Assembly (NCBI GenBank): GCA_029564595.1
Contig: JAKQPS010000037.1
Span: forward strand, 62,001 to 126,000
Reading direction: 5' to 3'
Source: a bacterium
GTDB taxonomy: Bacteria; UBP15; UBA6099
DNA: 64,000 nt
Shown here: piece by piece, positions 8,365 to 16,940 of the stretch
How the letters are laid out: the number at the start of each line of letters is the position of its first letter
Position numbering within the stretch: position 1 is the first letter of the stretch
Position numbers and translations under genes: made by a program
Notes under the pieces: model-generated
Databases searched by the model: none
The model's input: the letters and a program-made list of their open reading frames with translations, nothing else
What the model was told of the DNA's origin: nothing

Positions 8365-9032
8365 CACAGACCAGCCCCGCTTTCCGCCTCGAAAACTTCG
8401 CCGCCGGATACGACGGCCGCGCGGTCGTCGAGATCGACTTTCTGGATATCCCGAAAGGGGGGCGGATCGCCCTCCTCGGCGCGAACGGCGCGGGCAAGAC
8501 CACGCTGTTGCGCGCGCTTAACGGGTTCGTCAAGCCCATTCGGGGCCGCGTCTTCTTCGACGGCTCTCCGATGGACTCGGTTTCTGCCGTAAACGCGGCG
8601 CGCAAACGGATGACATACATCTCTCAAACGCCATTTCTGTTCAACTGCTCGGCAAGAGCGAACGTTGCCTACGGGCTGAGGGCTAGAGGCGTTCCGGCGC
8701 GCGAGGCGTTCGAACGCGCAGACGCCCTGCTCGAACGCGCCGGACTTTCGAAACTGGCCCGCCGCAACGCCCGCTCTCTTTCCGGCGGCGAGGCCCAGCT
8801 TACCGCCCTCGTCCGCGCCCTAATCATCAACCCGGAAGCTATTCTCCTCGACGAGCCGACAGGCAACGTGGACGCGGCAAACACGGAAACGATCGAGGCT
8901 CTCATCCTCGACTCTTCTGACGCTCGCGGCGCGGCGGTCGTGTTTTCCACCCACAATGTCGAGCAGGCCCGCCGCCTCGCCGCCTCAGCCATATATATCG
9001 AACACGGCTCCGCCTCGATCCGCCCTCTTTGA
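8361..9032 (+). CDS. tupC: Tungstate ABC transporter ATP-binding protein
   Basis: The 223-residue ATPase has Walker A GANGAGKTT (about residue 38), the Q-loop segment YISQTPFLF, the ABC signature LSGGE and Walker B with catalytic Glu in AILLDEPTGNVD, followed by the switch His in STHNVEQA. It powers tungstate uptake through TupB. It ends the operon; the 212 bases up to topA, which converges on it, contain no clear gene and only weak secondary structure. Confidence 0.93.
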   Translation: MTQTSPAFRLENFAAGYDGRAVVEIDFLDIPKGGRIALLGANGAGKTTLLRALNGFVKPIRGRVFFDGSPMDSVSAVNAARKRMTYISQTPFLFNCSARANVAYGLRARGVPAREAFERADALLERAGLSKLARRNARSLSGGEAQLTALVRALIINPEAILLDEPTGNVDAANTETIEALILDSSDARGAAVVFSTHNVEQARRLAASAIYIEHGSASIRPL

Positions 9033-9244
9033 ACCCGGATTCGCAAGCGTTTTTTCAAAACGGATGAAACGCGGAACGCAAGACGCATTTTTGCTGCGAA
9101 TAGAACATAGGGATCATAAACAAAAAAACGCCGCGGCAACAAAGCGGCTCCCCGGCGCTATCGGAGATTCCGCGTTAAACAGCGATAATGTCAATTGGCA
9201 ACTGTCTTAAGCTTGGGTTGTTCGCGCTCTTCGCGCGTTCGGCG

Positions 9245-11530
9245 TCACTCTTCCGAGGATTCCCGTTCGTCGAGGGACACGGTGGCGGCGCATTTTTCAT
9301 TTATGCATTTGCCGATGTTTTCGCCGGCCGATTTGGCGTGGACTAGAAGGCCGCCGCATTCGGGGCAGGCTTTTCCCTCGACGGGTTTGGACCATGTGAC
9401 GAAGTCGCATTCCGGATATTTCGAACAGCCGTAGAACGAGCGTTTGTTGCGGGATCGGCGCTGCACTATCTTGCCGTCGCATCCCTCTCGCGGGCAATTG
9501 ACGTTGCCCGTGTTCTTCCTGATGTTCTTGCAGGCCGGGTATCCGGAGCAGGCGATGAACTTGCCGTATCTGCCTGTGCGCATGACCATGGGCGAGCCGC
9601 ATTTTTCGCATTTGTCCTCGACTGCGGGAGTCTGCGCGGCGGAGCCTGAGTCGGCTTTCGGGTCAGGCTCTCCGTACGGCCGCTTGTATGTGCATTCAGG
9701 GTACTTCGCGCATCCGATGAACACGCCATAGCGGCCCGTCTTCACTGCGAGGTCGGAGCCGCATTCTGGGCATTTGTCTTCCACTTTCTCCTCGAACTTC
9801 ATGCTCTTGGAAGCCTTTACGATGTCTTTGCTGAACGGGCCGTAGAATTCGCCGATGAGTTTGGTCCAGTCCTTGCTTCCGTTTTCGACCTTGTCCAACT
9901 CGTCTTCCATCCGGGCGGTGAACCCGTAATCGACGATGTCGGCGAAGTTCTCTTTGAGGAGCTTGCAGACTATGACGCCCCATTTGGTGGGTTTGAAAGA
10001 TTTCTTTTCGAGGCGGGCGTAGTCGCGTTTTTTCAGAGTCTCTATGATGGGCACATAGGTGCTGGGTCGGCCGATGCCCCGCTCTTCAAGCTCGCGCACG
10101 AGAGAGGCTTCGGAGTATCTTGAGGGAGGCTTTGTGAAGTGTTGTTTCGGATCGATCTTGAGCAGGTCGAGCGGTTCTTTGGCGCGCAGGTCGGGCAGGG
10201 GGCTGCCGTTTTCATCGCCGCCCTCCTTGTCTTCCTTGCTCTTGAGTCCGTACACTCGCAGATAGCCGTCGAAGCTTGTGACGGTGGCGGTCGCGCGGAA
10301 CAGGTGTTTGTCGTCGCCCGCGATGTCGCAGCGCGTGACGTCCACCACCGCCGGGGCCATTTGTGAAGCGATGAACCGGGACCAGATCAACTGGTAGAGT
10401 TTGTGCTGGTCTTTTGAGAGATATTTTGCGATGTTCTTCGGGTCGAGCGACGCGGACGTCGGCCTGATGGCTTCGTGAGCGTCCTGAACGCCCGCTTTGG
10501 ATTTGTATGTGTTCGGCTGGTCGGGAAGATAGTCCGGGCCGAGGTTTTGTTTAATATACTCGACGGCGTCCGCGCGGGCGTCTTCCGACACGCGCACAGA
10601 GTCTGTCCTCATGTAAGTGATGAGGCCGACGCTGCCCGCTTCGCCGAGGTCCACGCCTTCATAGAGCTGCTGGGCGAGCATCATCGTCTTCGACGCGCTG
10701 AAGTTCAGCCGCCGCGAGGATTCCTGCTGCAGCGTGCTGGTCGTGAACGGGGCCTGCGGCCTGCGCTTCTCCGAGCGTTTCTTGATATCTTTCACCGCGT
10801 AGGAGCAGGCTTTCAGCGTTTCCACCAGCCCAGCCGCCTGTCCCTCGTTCTCTATCTTCGTTTCCTCATCCTTTGATTCCGCGCCGTCCGACGAACCGAA
10901 GTACACGGCTTCGAAATCCTGAGCGCCCGCGTCCCGGCCTTTAAAAGTCCCGGTTATCTTCCAGTACTCGTCCGGTTTGAACTTTTCCACTTCTTCCTCG
11001 CGCTCGCAGATGAGGCGGAGGGCGACGGACTGCACTCTGCCCGCGCTCAAGCGGCTGTTGTTCAGCGCGCGCCACAGCAACGGGCTGACCTTGTAGCCCA
11101 CCAGCCTGTCCATGACCCTGCGCGCCTGTTGCGCGTCCACCAGATTCATGTCTATGGTTCTCAAATTGCCGAGCGCTTCTTTAACCGCCTTCGGCGTTAT
11201 TTCGTTGAACGACATTCTGGTTATGTTCTTGTTAGGAAACAGGCGCGCCAGATGCCACGCGATGGATTCCCCTTCGCGGTCAGGGTCGGTCGCCAGTATT
11301 ACTTCTTCGACGTCTTTGGCGTCCGCCTGCAACTGTTTGATGAGCTTCCCGCGTCCCGGAGCTATCTGATAGCTGGGTTTGAACCCGTTGTCCACATCTA
11401 TTCCAAGCTCTTTAGCGGGAAGGTCGTATATGTGGCCGAGGCAGGAAGTCACCTCGTATTGTTTGCCGACGATTTTGCCGATGGACTGTGTCTTCGCTCT
11501 GGATTCGACAACGATTAATTTCTTTGCCAT
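9245..11530 (-). CDS. topA: DNA topoisomerase I
   Basis: This type IA topoisomerase relaxes negatively supercoiled DNA. The Toprim domain occupies about residues 1-115 with the catalytic Glu near residue 9 (VVESRAK) and the metal motif TDPDREGE at 81-88. The active-site Tyr is residue 306 in GLITYMRTDSVRV. Four C-terminal zinc-ribbon units follow (from about residue 590), each with two Cys pairs, for example CPECGSDLAVKTGRYG, CEKCGSPMVMRTGRYG and CPECGGLLVHAKS; the third pair is spaced CPREGC. Length 761 residues is normal for a form with zinc ribbons. GGAGAAGG precedes the ATG. It follows dprA by 121 bases in the same direction, a common gene order. Confidence 0.97.
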   Translation of the reverse strand: MAKKLIVVESRAKTQSIGKIVGKQYEVTSCLGHIYDLPAKELGIDVDNGFKPSYQIAPGRGKLIKQLQADAKDVEEVILATDPDREGESIAWHLARLFPNKNITRMSFNEITPKAVKEALGNLRTIDMNLVDAQQARRVMDRLVGYKVSPLLWRALNNSRLSAGRVQSVALRLICEREEEVEKFKPDEYWKITGTFKGRDAGAQDFEAVYFGSSDGAESKDEETKIENEGQAAGLVETLKACSYAVKDIKKRSEKRRPQAPFTTSTLQQESSRRLNFSASKTMMLAQQLYEGVDLGEAGSVGLITYMRTDSVRVSEDARADAVEYIKQNLGPDYLPDQPNTYKSKAGVQDAHEAIRPTSASLDPKNIAKYLSKDQHKLYQLIWSRFIASQMAPAVVDVTRCDIAGDDKHLFRATATVTSFDGYLRVYGLKSKEDKEGGDENGSPLPDLRAKEPLDLLKIDPKQHFTKPPSRYSEASLVRELEERGIGRPSTYVPIIETLKKRDYARLEKKSFKPTKWGVIVCKLLKENFADIVDYGFTARMEDELDKVENGSKDWTKLIGEFYGPFSKDIVKASKSMKFEEKVEDKCPECGSDLAVKTGRYGVFIGCAKYPECTYKRPYGEPDPKADSGSAAQTPAVEDKCEKCGSPMVMRTGRYGKFIACSGYPACKNIRKNTGNVNCPREGCDGKIVQRRSRNKRSFYGCSKYPECDFVTWSKPVEGKACPECGGLLVHAKSAGENIGKCINEKCAATVSLDERESSEE

Positions 11531-11651
11531 TATTGTGCCTTCTCCTCTATATCGAACAGATATCCTTATTATGCCGCGATTTTTCCGCCGCGCAATTTTC
11601 TAATTATGAGCGCCCGCAAACAAATAGTCACGCTTTCCGGGCAAAAAAAGG

Positions 11652-12842
11652 TCAGCGCCCGGCGCGGGCCGCCATATACGTCTGGCCCGGCAACTGGCGC
11701 GCCGCCCCCTTCATTTCAAGCATCATCAGGGCGGAGGACGCCTCGCCCGCCGAGCATGACAGCCTCGCGCAGATGTCGTCGAACCGCGTTGGCCCTTCCT
11801 CTTTCATCAGGTCGTAAATCCGCTTCTGAAGGCCGTCCAACTCCGGTTGCGCGCCGAGGCTCAGCTCCGGCTGTCCGTCCGGCTCTCCGAGAGCCTCCAG
11901 AATCTGGCTCGCGTTCTCCGCCAGATGCGCTCCGTTCCTTATCAGCCAGTGGCATCCCCCGCTCGACGGATGGTTGACGTCCCCCGGAACGGCGAACACT
12001 TCCCGCCCGTGCTCTGCTGCGTGGCCGGCGGTTATCATCGAGCCGCCTTTGACTGCCGACTGCGCCACCACAACGCCCCGCGACAATCCGCTTATTATCC
12101 TGTTGCGCCTGTGGAACTGATTCTTGTTTATCGCTTTCATACCGAGAGGGAATTCCGAAATAACCGCGCCGCAAGCGGCGATCTCGTCGGCCAGTTCGAC
12201 ATGGTTGGAGGGGTAGGGGTGGTCTACGCCGACGGCTTTGACGGCGAAGGTGCGGCCGCCGGCGTCTAGGGCCGCGCGGTGCGCCGCCGCGTCTATCCCG
12301 TGCGCCAGCCCGCTGACGACCGTCCATCCCGCGCCGGCCAGTCCCGCCGATATGTCCTCCGCCGCTCGTCTGCCGTAGCCGTTGCAACGCCGCGTGCCGA
12401 CAATCGCCACCGCTCTGTCGTCTCTTTCAAGGATATTCCCGCGCGCGTAAAGAACCGGCGGAGGGTCGGGGATATCCCGCAACCGCCGGGGATAATCGTC
12501 ATCCAGCAGAGTGAAAATTTTTACGCCAGTCTCTTGCGCCCGCTTCAGCTCCTGAGAGCCGTCCTCGCGGCGGCGAAGGTCGAGCAGCTTGTCCAGAACG
12601 TAAACAGGTTTCTCAGCCGAGTCTTCGCCGAGGTTCAGCTCGGCGTTCCTTGAATAGGAGCGACCGAACGCTCCGCAGCCCCGCAAATCCTTCTCGGATG
12701 CCCGCCAAACCTCTCCCGCCCCGCCGAATATCTCCGTCAGCCGGATGAACAACCCCGGCTCCATGCCCTCCACCTGATTGAGGGCTATCCAGCTCAGGCG
12801 GTCCGTTTCACGAACGCCCTGTCTGTCCGCGCCTTCAGTCAA
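11652..12842 (-). CDS. dprA: DNA-processing protein DprA (Smf)
   Basis: The 396-residue protein has the Rossmann-like DprA domain at about residues 115-320, with AVAIVGTRRCNGYG, VVSGLAHGIDAAAHRAAL, NRIISGLSRGVVVAQ and HGREVFAVPGDVNHPSS. DprA loads RecA on incoming single-stranded DNA during natural transformation and protects it. An N-terminal helical part and a C-terminal winged-helix-like part (YDLMKEEGPTRFDDICARL) complete the long form. It lies upstream of topA and downstream of the FmdB gene on the same strand. No other competence genes are in the window, so transformation itself cannot be claimed. Confidence 0.94.
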   Translation of the reverse strand: MTEGADRQGVRETDRLSWIALNQVEGMEPGLFIRLTEIFGGAGEVWRASEKDLRGCGAFGRSYSRNAELNLGEDSAEKPVYVLDKLLDLRRREDGSQELKRAQETGVKIFTLLDDDYPRRLRDIPDPPPVLYARGNILERDDRAVAIVGTRRCNGYGRRAAEDISAGLAGAGWTVVSGLAHGIDAAAHRAALDAGGRTFAVKAVGVDHPYPSNHVELADEIAACGAVISEFPLGMKAINKNQFHRRNRIISGLSRGVVVAQSAVKGGSMITAGHAAEHGREVFAVPGDVNHPSSGGCHWLIRNGAHLAENASQILEALGEPDGQPELSLGAQPELDGLQKRIYDLMKEEGPTRFDDICARLSCSAGEASSALMMLEMKGAARQLPGQTYMAARAGR

Positions 12843-12914
12843 TTCCCCGTTCCGTTCCGGATGATGCTCTCTTTGACCGGATTCTCAAAAAAAATCCGGC
12901 TCGTTCACATCCTG

Positions 12915-13169
12915 TCACTTTTTTGAATCGGCTATCGAGCAGGAAGAGCCGGAGTCGCACGACCCGCACCCTCCGCCGTTGCCGCCGCTCTTCTTCTTGC
13001 TGTCCGTGCAATAGAACCCGCTGCCCTTGAACAGGACTCCGACAGCGCTGAACACTTTATTCACCTTGCCCCTGCACTCAGGGCATCTTTGTTTCGGCGG
13101 GTCGTTCACTCCCTGCTCGACCTCGAAAGCATGGCCGCATTTCTGGCATTCATACGCATACACCGGCAT
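12915..13169 (-). CDS. FmdB-family zinc-ribbon protein
   Basis: The 84-residue protein begins MPVYAYECQKCGHAFEV and continues QRCPECRGKVNKVFS, two CxxC knuckles of a FmdB/CxxC_CXXC_SSSS zinc ribbon. A Gly/Ser/Cys-rich tail follows (GGGCGSCDSGSSC). The family was named after a putative regulator of formamidase genes, but its real role is unsettled. GGAGG lies eight bases before the ATG. A short paralogue is at 30144. The 178 bases upstream (13170-13347) contain one small perfect hairpin (GGCGCG / CGCGCC at 13261-13278) and no gene. Confidence 0.88.
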   Translation of the reverse strand: MPVYAYECQKCGHAFEVEQGVNDPPKQRCPECRGKVNKVFSAVGVLFKGSGFYCTDSKKKSGGNGGGCGSCDSGSSCSIADSKK

Positions 13170-13347
13170 AACTGTTTCCCTCCTGTGGCTCCCACAAGCT
13201 GTTTAGTCCGCATTTGCCCACAATGCGGGTTCCCGGAAATCCCCGGGCAAAAACCGAATCAGGCGCGCTCGAACGCGCCAGACTACTTATATACATTAAT
13301 AACGCGCGGAAATCAAAAAAGTTTCAGGAAACCTGTTTTTAGCCGCG

Positions 13348-14253
13348 CTACCGGCTTGGAGCCGGCGCCGCCGGGGCGGCAGGTTCGGCGCTCGCGCTCT
13401 TGCTCTGCCCGCCTCCGGTCGTCAACGCGATGACTCCTATCACTATCATCCCGGCTCCCGCGTACTGCATCGGCGTGAGCGTCGTGCCGAATATGAATAT
13501 CTCGAACACCATCGGGCTGATTATCAGGAACGAGTTGACGGTGGGCACGATGACAATGCCCGTTCCGTGGAAAAAGGCGAGGTTGGTCATCACGAAACCG
13601 ATATTGCCCAGAATCAGGAAGGCGACCCACGGGTAGGCGGTCTTGAACTGAGCCATCGTCGAGCCGTCGGCCACGATGGGGCCGATGTGGTAGAAGATGT
13701 TCATGAAACCGAGGCCCATCCCGGCTATGGCCGCGTATAAGAACGCTCTGCCCCGGTTAAGTATTTTCGTAAAAAGCAGGGCTGCGCCCGCGAACACCGC
13801 GAACCCGCCCAGACACCAGTACATCGGCCCGGCATAGAAGAGTTTTTCCGCAGACGGCACGTTGAAATACGATATCACCGAAGTCCCCGCGCCGATAAGC
13901 AGAACCGACGCCCATTCGCGCGGCCCCACTCTTTCCTTCAGCACGAACAGCGAAAACAGAGCAAGCCCCACCAGCCCCACGCCGCTCATCGACGTCACAA
14001 GCGACGTCTTGTCCGACAGGTTCTGCGCCACAAGCACGAGCACGCCTGCAACGAACGTCAGAGACATCCCGAACAGCCATATAAGGAAATCCCTCCTGTG
14101 CGGCGGTTTCAGCATCGCCTTGCCCTTTTTCAGCACTTCCACTTTCATCTTCTGAACGGCTTTGCCGATGTTGAGAGATATCGACGCGGCCGCCGCCACG
14201 CTCAACGCAAGCGCCAGCGTCCCCGCCGCTTCCTGTGTCGCCATTGAATCCAT
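13348..14253 (-). CDS. DMT/EamA-like membrane transporter, paralogue A
   Basis: About nine to ten hydrophobic segments and the stretch SVISYFNV, together with LVGLALFSLFVLKERVGPRE, are typical of the drug/metabolite transporter fold. The substrate is unknown. It is clearly paralogous to the protein at 15646: both have a first helix ending in IGKAVQKMKVEVLK / LGKGIQKMKVQVLK, then KAMLKPP, RRDF and a late HGTGIVIVPTVNSF segment. The ATG at 14253 was preferred because GGAGG lies ten bases before it; the frame is open to 14355. The C-terminus is Ala/Pro-rich. It is divergent from the LytM gene. Confidence 0.75.
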   Translation of the reverse strand: MDSMATQEAAGTLALALSVAAAASISLNIGKAVQKMKVEVLKKGKAMLKPPHRRDFLIWLFGMSLTFVAGVLVLVAQNLSDKTSLVTSMSGVGLVGLALFSLFVLKERVGPREWASVLLIGAGTSVISYFNVPSAEKLFYAGPMYWCLGGFAVFAGAALLFTKILNRGRAFLYAAIAGMGLGFMNIFYHIGPIVADGSTMAQFKTAYPWVAFLILGNIGFVMTNLAFFHGTGIVIVPTVNSFLIISPMVFEIFIFGTTLTPMQYAGAGMIVIGVIALTTGGGQSKSASAEPAAPAAPAPSR

Positions 14254-14442
14254 CTCTGAACTTCCTCCGTCAAATTTCGATAAGTATACAGCGCCCGCCG
14301 CGCTTTCCGCCCGTCCCGGCGTGAAATTGTTCATCCGACGGTTGTCGGACCTCACACGCGGCTTGTTATTATCCGGCAGGGAATGGCCTATAATCTTCCA
14401 GCGCGTATAATTGCGTCAGAAGCGGCGGTTTCGGAGGCCGGC

Positions 14443-15405
14443 ATGGTTATGAACAAAGAAAGAATAGGGTTACTTGATATATTCGGGCTGAAGCCGCTGG
14501 ACGCGGCTCTGGCGCAGGCGGGCAGGGCGGTGTTCGGCAATAACGATATCCCGCCTACCAACTGGGACCTTTCTTCAATCAAAGTTTTCAAGCCTCATAT
14601 TTCCATCCCGACTTGGCTCGGCGTGAAAATACACGGCGACAAGGCTCCAGTCTACAACCTGTTCAATCGCAATATGCGCGGGCCGGATGAGCCGTTCTCG
14701 GTGAGGGTGACGGATTGCGAGGATTTCCGGGGAGGGCAGTGGACGTACGACAGCCACCTCGGAACGGATTTCGCCATCCCGGTCGGAACTCCTGTGGCGA
14801 CTTGCGCGCCGGGGCTGGTGATGACGGTCAAACGGCAGTTCGACCACGGCGGGCTTAAGGTGTTCGTGGACCACGGAGACGGGTTGCTGACAACATACGC
14901 GCATCTGTCCCGCGCGCTGGTCGGGGCGGGGGACATCGTGCGCAGGGGGCAGGCCATCGGGCTGTCCGGCGCGGCGGGCATGGAGCTTCTCATGTTCTTT
15001 CCGTGGGTGGCTCCGCACGTTCACCTGAATGTGGTTCTGAACGGCAATCCGGCGGACCCGTTCGGAGCGGGCGGCGGAGAGGTTCCTCTGTGGAGGACGG
15101 GAAACGACCCCACGCCATTCAAAGAGTCCGGCGCGCGGGCGGACGAGCGTTTCGAACCGACGGCGTGGAATCCGGCCCTACTTGACGCCGCCATCGACGA
15201 CTGCTCGGACGCCGCCGAGCGCGACTACTTTCGCGGGTTCCCCGACATCGTCGAGCGCGCCGCCGAAATCCTGAACCACCGCATGTTCTTCACTACGATT
15301 TTCAAGGACTTCCCGCCTCTGTACGAAAAAGAGTATCCGCGCCGCCCCGCGCTCGACCTGCCTTTTCTTGAATCGGACTACTCAGGCGCGAAGTTGCCTG
15401 ACTGA
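14443..15405 (+). CDS. M23-family (LytM) metallopeptidase
   Basis: The central region (about residues 95-205) is an M23 domain: SHLGTDFAIPVGTPV supplies the first His and Asp zinc ligands, and PHVHLNV supplies the HxH pair, with GLLTTYAHLSRALVGAGD between. M23 enzymes cut peptide cross-links of peptidoglycan. Unusually, no signal peptide or transmembrane segment is visible, and long extra segments surround the domain, including a C-terminal part of about 100 residues that I do not recognise. Starts at 14443 or 14449 are both served by GGAGG at 14433; the first is listed. It sits between two paralogous transporter genes. Confidence 0.82.
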   Translation: MVMNKERIGLLDIFGLKPLDAALAQAGRAVFGNNDIPPTNWDLSSIKVFKPHISIPTWLGVKIHGDKAPVYNLFNRNMRGPDEPFSVRVTDCEDFRGGQWTYDSHLGTDFAIPVGTPVATCAPGLVMTVKRQFDHGGLKVFVDHGDGLLTTYAHLSRALVGAGDIVRRGQAIGLSGAAGMELLMFFPWVAPHVHLNVVLNGNPADPFGAGGGEVPLWRTGNDPTPFKESGARADERFEPTAWNPALLDAAIDDCSDAAERDYFRGFPDIVERAAEILNHRMFFTTIFKDFPPLYEKEYPRRPALDLPFLESDYSGAKLPD

Positions 15406-15645
15406 CGCAAGTCCGCCGTTCATATCATTCAGCCCAAAATGTATCGGCTTTCAGCGAGTAGCGCGGGATTGCCGTTTCGCGCCAAGTCGAGAGCTGAGCG
15501 CGATTTTGCTTGCCCTGCCGCGCGAACGCGTGTAAGATACTTTATCCCGCGACCCCGCGGAGGGCGCGAAGACCACATCAAGAGGCGCGGCCGGGGAAAC
15601 TGCGACAACTCTCCCCGGCAGGCTCCCGGACAAAAGGCGGCTGTC

Positions 15646-16509
15646 ATGGACGAAACTCTCATCATCGGCATTCTCGTGGGGTGTCTGGCTTCAATCACCA
15701 TGAACCTCGGCAAGGGCATCCAGAAAATGAAAGTTCAGGTGCTCAAGACCGGAAAGGCGATGCTCAAACCTCCGCTCAGACGCGATTTCATCATCTGGCT
15801 TATCGGCATGCTGATGACAGGGGCCGCCGGGCTGCTGTTCACCGCCGCCCTCAAAATGACTGACAAACCGTCCGTCGTTTCGTCTCTTAACGGCATCGGA
15901 CTGATAGCGCTTGCCGTGTTCTCGGCGGTCGTGCTCAAGGAAAAAGTCGGCGCCCGCGAGGCCGGAGCCGTCGCCCTCATTATCATCGGCACGGGCTTCT
16001 TCCAATACTTCAACGTGGCTTCTGACAAATCATCGTCGTTCAACCTGTCCTCTCTCCTGCTGAGTCTGGCAGTCTGCGCCGCTATCTACGCCGCAATGGT
16101 GGTCATGGCCCGCAAAATGAAGAAGGGACAGGCGTTCGTGTACGCCGCAATCGCGGGCACTTTCCTCGCCTACATGGTGGTTTTCTTCGATATCTCCGGA
16201 GTTAAAAACGCCGGACGCCCCTTCATTTACACGATTATTTCCCTCTATTTCCTAATCGGGTTCTTCCTCGGCAACGGCGCGTTCGTGTTCACCAACATCG
16301 CTTTCTTCCACGGCAGCGGCATCGTAATCGTGCCGACTGTCAACTCTTTTATGATTGTCATGCCTATGGTTCTTGAGTTCGTCATCTACCGGGTGTCGAT
16401 TTCCCCGATCCAGCTCCTGTGCGTACTGCTGATTGTGGCCGGCGTCATCATCCTGACCACCAGCAAAGGCCACGAGGTCAAGGAAACTCCTCTCCCCGCC
16501 GCGGCTTAA
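15646..16509 (+). CDS. DMT/EamA-like membrane transporter, paralogue B
   Basis: The 287-residue integral membrane protein has about ten hydrophobic segments, for example LIIGILVGCLASITMNLG and FIIWLIGMLMTGAAGLLF. It shares its whole plan with the protein at 13348, including LAVFSAVVLKEKVGARE and FFHGSGIVIVPTVNSFM. The substrate is unknown. The ATG at 15646 was chosen because the first helix begins there; the codons upstream encode an Arg-rich stretch unlike a protein. The gene ends 30 bases before R1 copy 1. Confidence 0.75.
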   Translation: MDETLIIGILVGCLASITMNLGKGIQKMKVQVLKTGKAMLKPPLRRDFIIWLIGMLMTGAAGLLFTAALKMTDKPSVVSSLNGIGLIALAVFSAVVLKEKVGAREAGAVALIIIGTGFFQYFNVASDKSSSFNLSSLLLSLAVCAAIYAAMVVMARKMKKGQAFVYAAIAGTFLAYMVVFFDISGVKNAGRPFIYTIISLYFLIGFFLGNGAFVFTNIAFFHGSGIVIVPTVNSFMIVMPMVLEFVIYRVSISPIQLLCVLLIVAGVIILTTSKGHEVKETPLPAAA

Positions 16510-16539
16510 GAAGCCGTTTGGGCGGGTTGAAAAACTGAG

Positions 16540-16898
16540 TTAAGGGAAAACTTTTGAAAAAGCTTTCCCTTAAAATCCCTTTCAAAACTTTTCATGCTAG
16601 CGCCGAATGCGGGGCTTCGCCTCCGCCTTCGGCGCGTGTCAATGAAAAGATTCTGGCAAAGGTTTTCAGTGGAATCTTGCACATAAACGATTTCACATCA
16701 TGCTTTGCGTAACCGCAACCGTAGGGGCGACCCTTGCGGTCGCCCGAAATGTTAAAAGGGCGGGGGCAAGCCCCGCCCCTACGATTACGATTTTACATGG
16801 GGCGTCGAGAGGGAAGCGCGAAAGCGATTCACTCCAGACGACCATTGAAACGTTTTGAAGAGATTCAAAGAAAAACTTTTTCAAAAGTTTCTCTTTGG
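16540..16898 (+). repeat. R1 composite repeat, copy 1 (interrupted)
   Basis: This intergenic element begins with an inverted repeat (16540-16573, TTAAGGGAAAAC arm). It then holds a variable GC-rich hairpin, the conserved line caaaggttttcagtggaatc, a second variable hairpin, and ends with another inverted repeat whose outer arm reads CTCTTTGG. The other copies are at 24943-25204 (reverse) and 32927-33189. This copy is about 97 bp longer because of an insertion at 16694-16793. It fills the gap between two convergent genes; no coding sequence is supported. Confidence 0.85.
16694..16793. mobile_element. Palindromic MITE-like insertion inside R1 copy 1
   Basis: Copies 2 and 3 of R1 lack this segment. 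The 7-mer acgattt occurs on both sides (16687-16693 and 16787-16793), as a target-site duplication would. The core has 10-bp terminal inverted repeats cgtaggggcg (16720-16729) and cgcccctacg (16774-16783), with two nested GC-rich hairpins between them. Short elements with gtaggggcg ends are common dispersed repeats in bacterial genomes. It has no coding capacity, so movement would depend on an enzyme elsewhere. Confidence 0.7.
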
Positions 16899-16940
16899 CT
16901 TTTCATTCTTCTATTTTGATTCTTTGTTTTTTGCCGTTTT

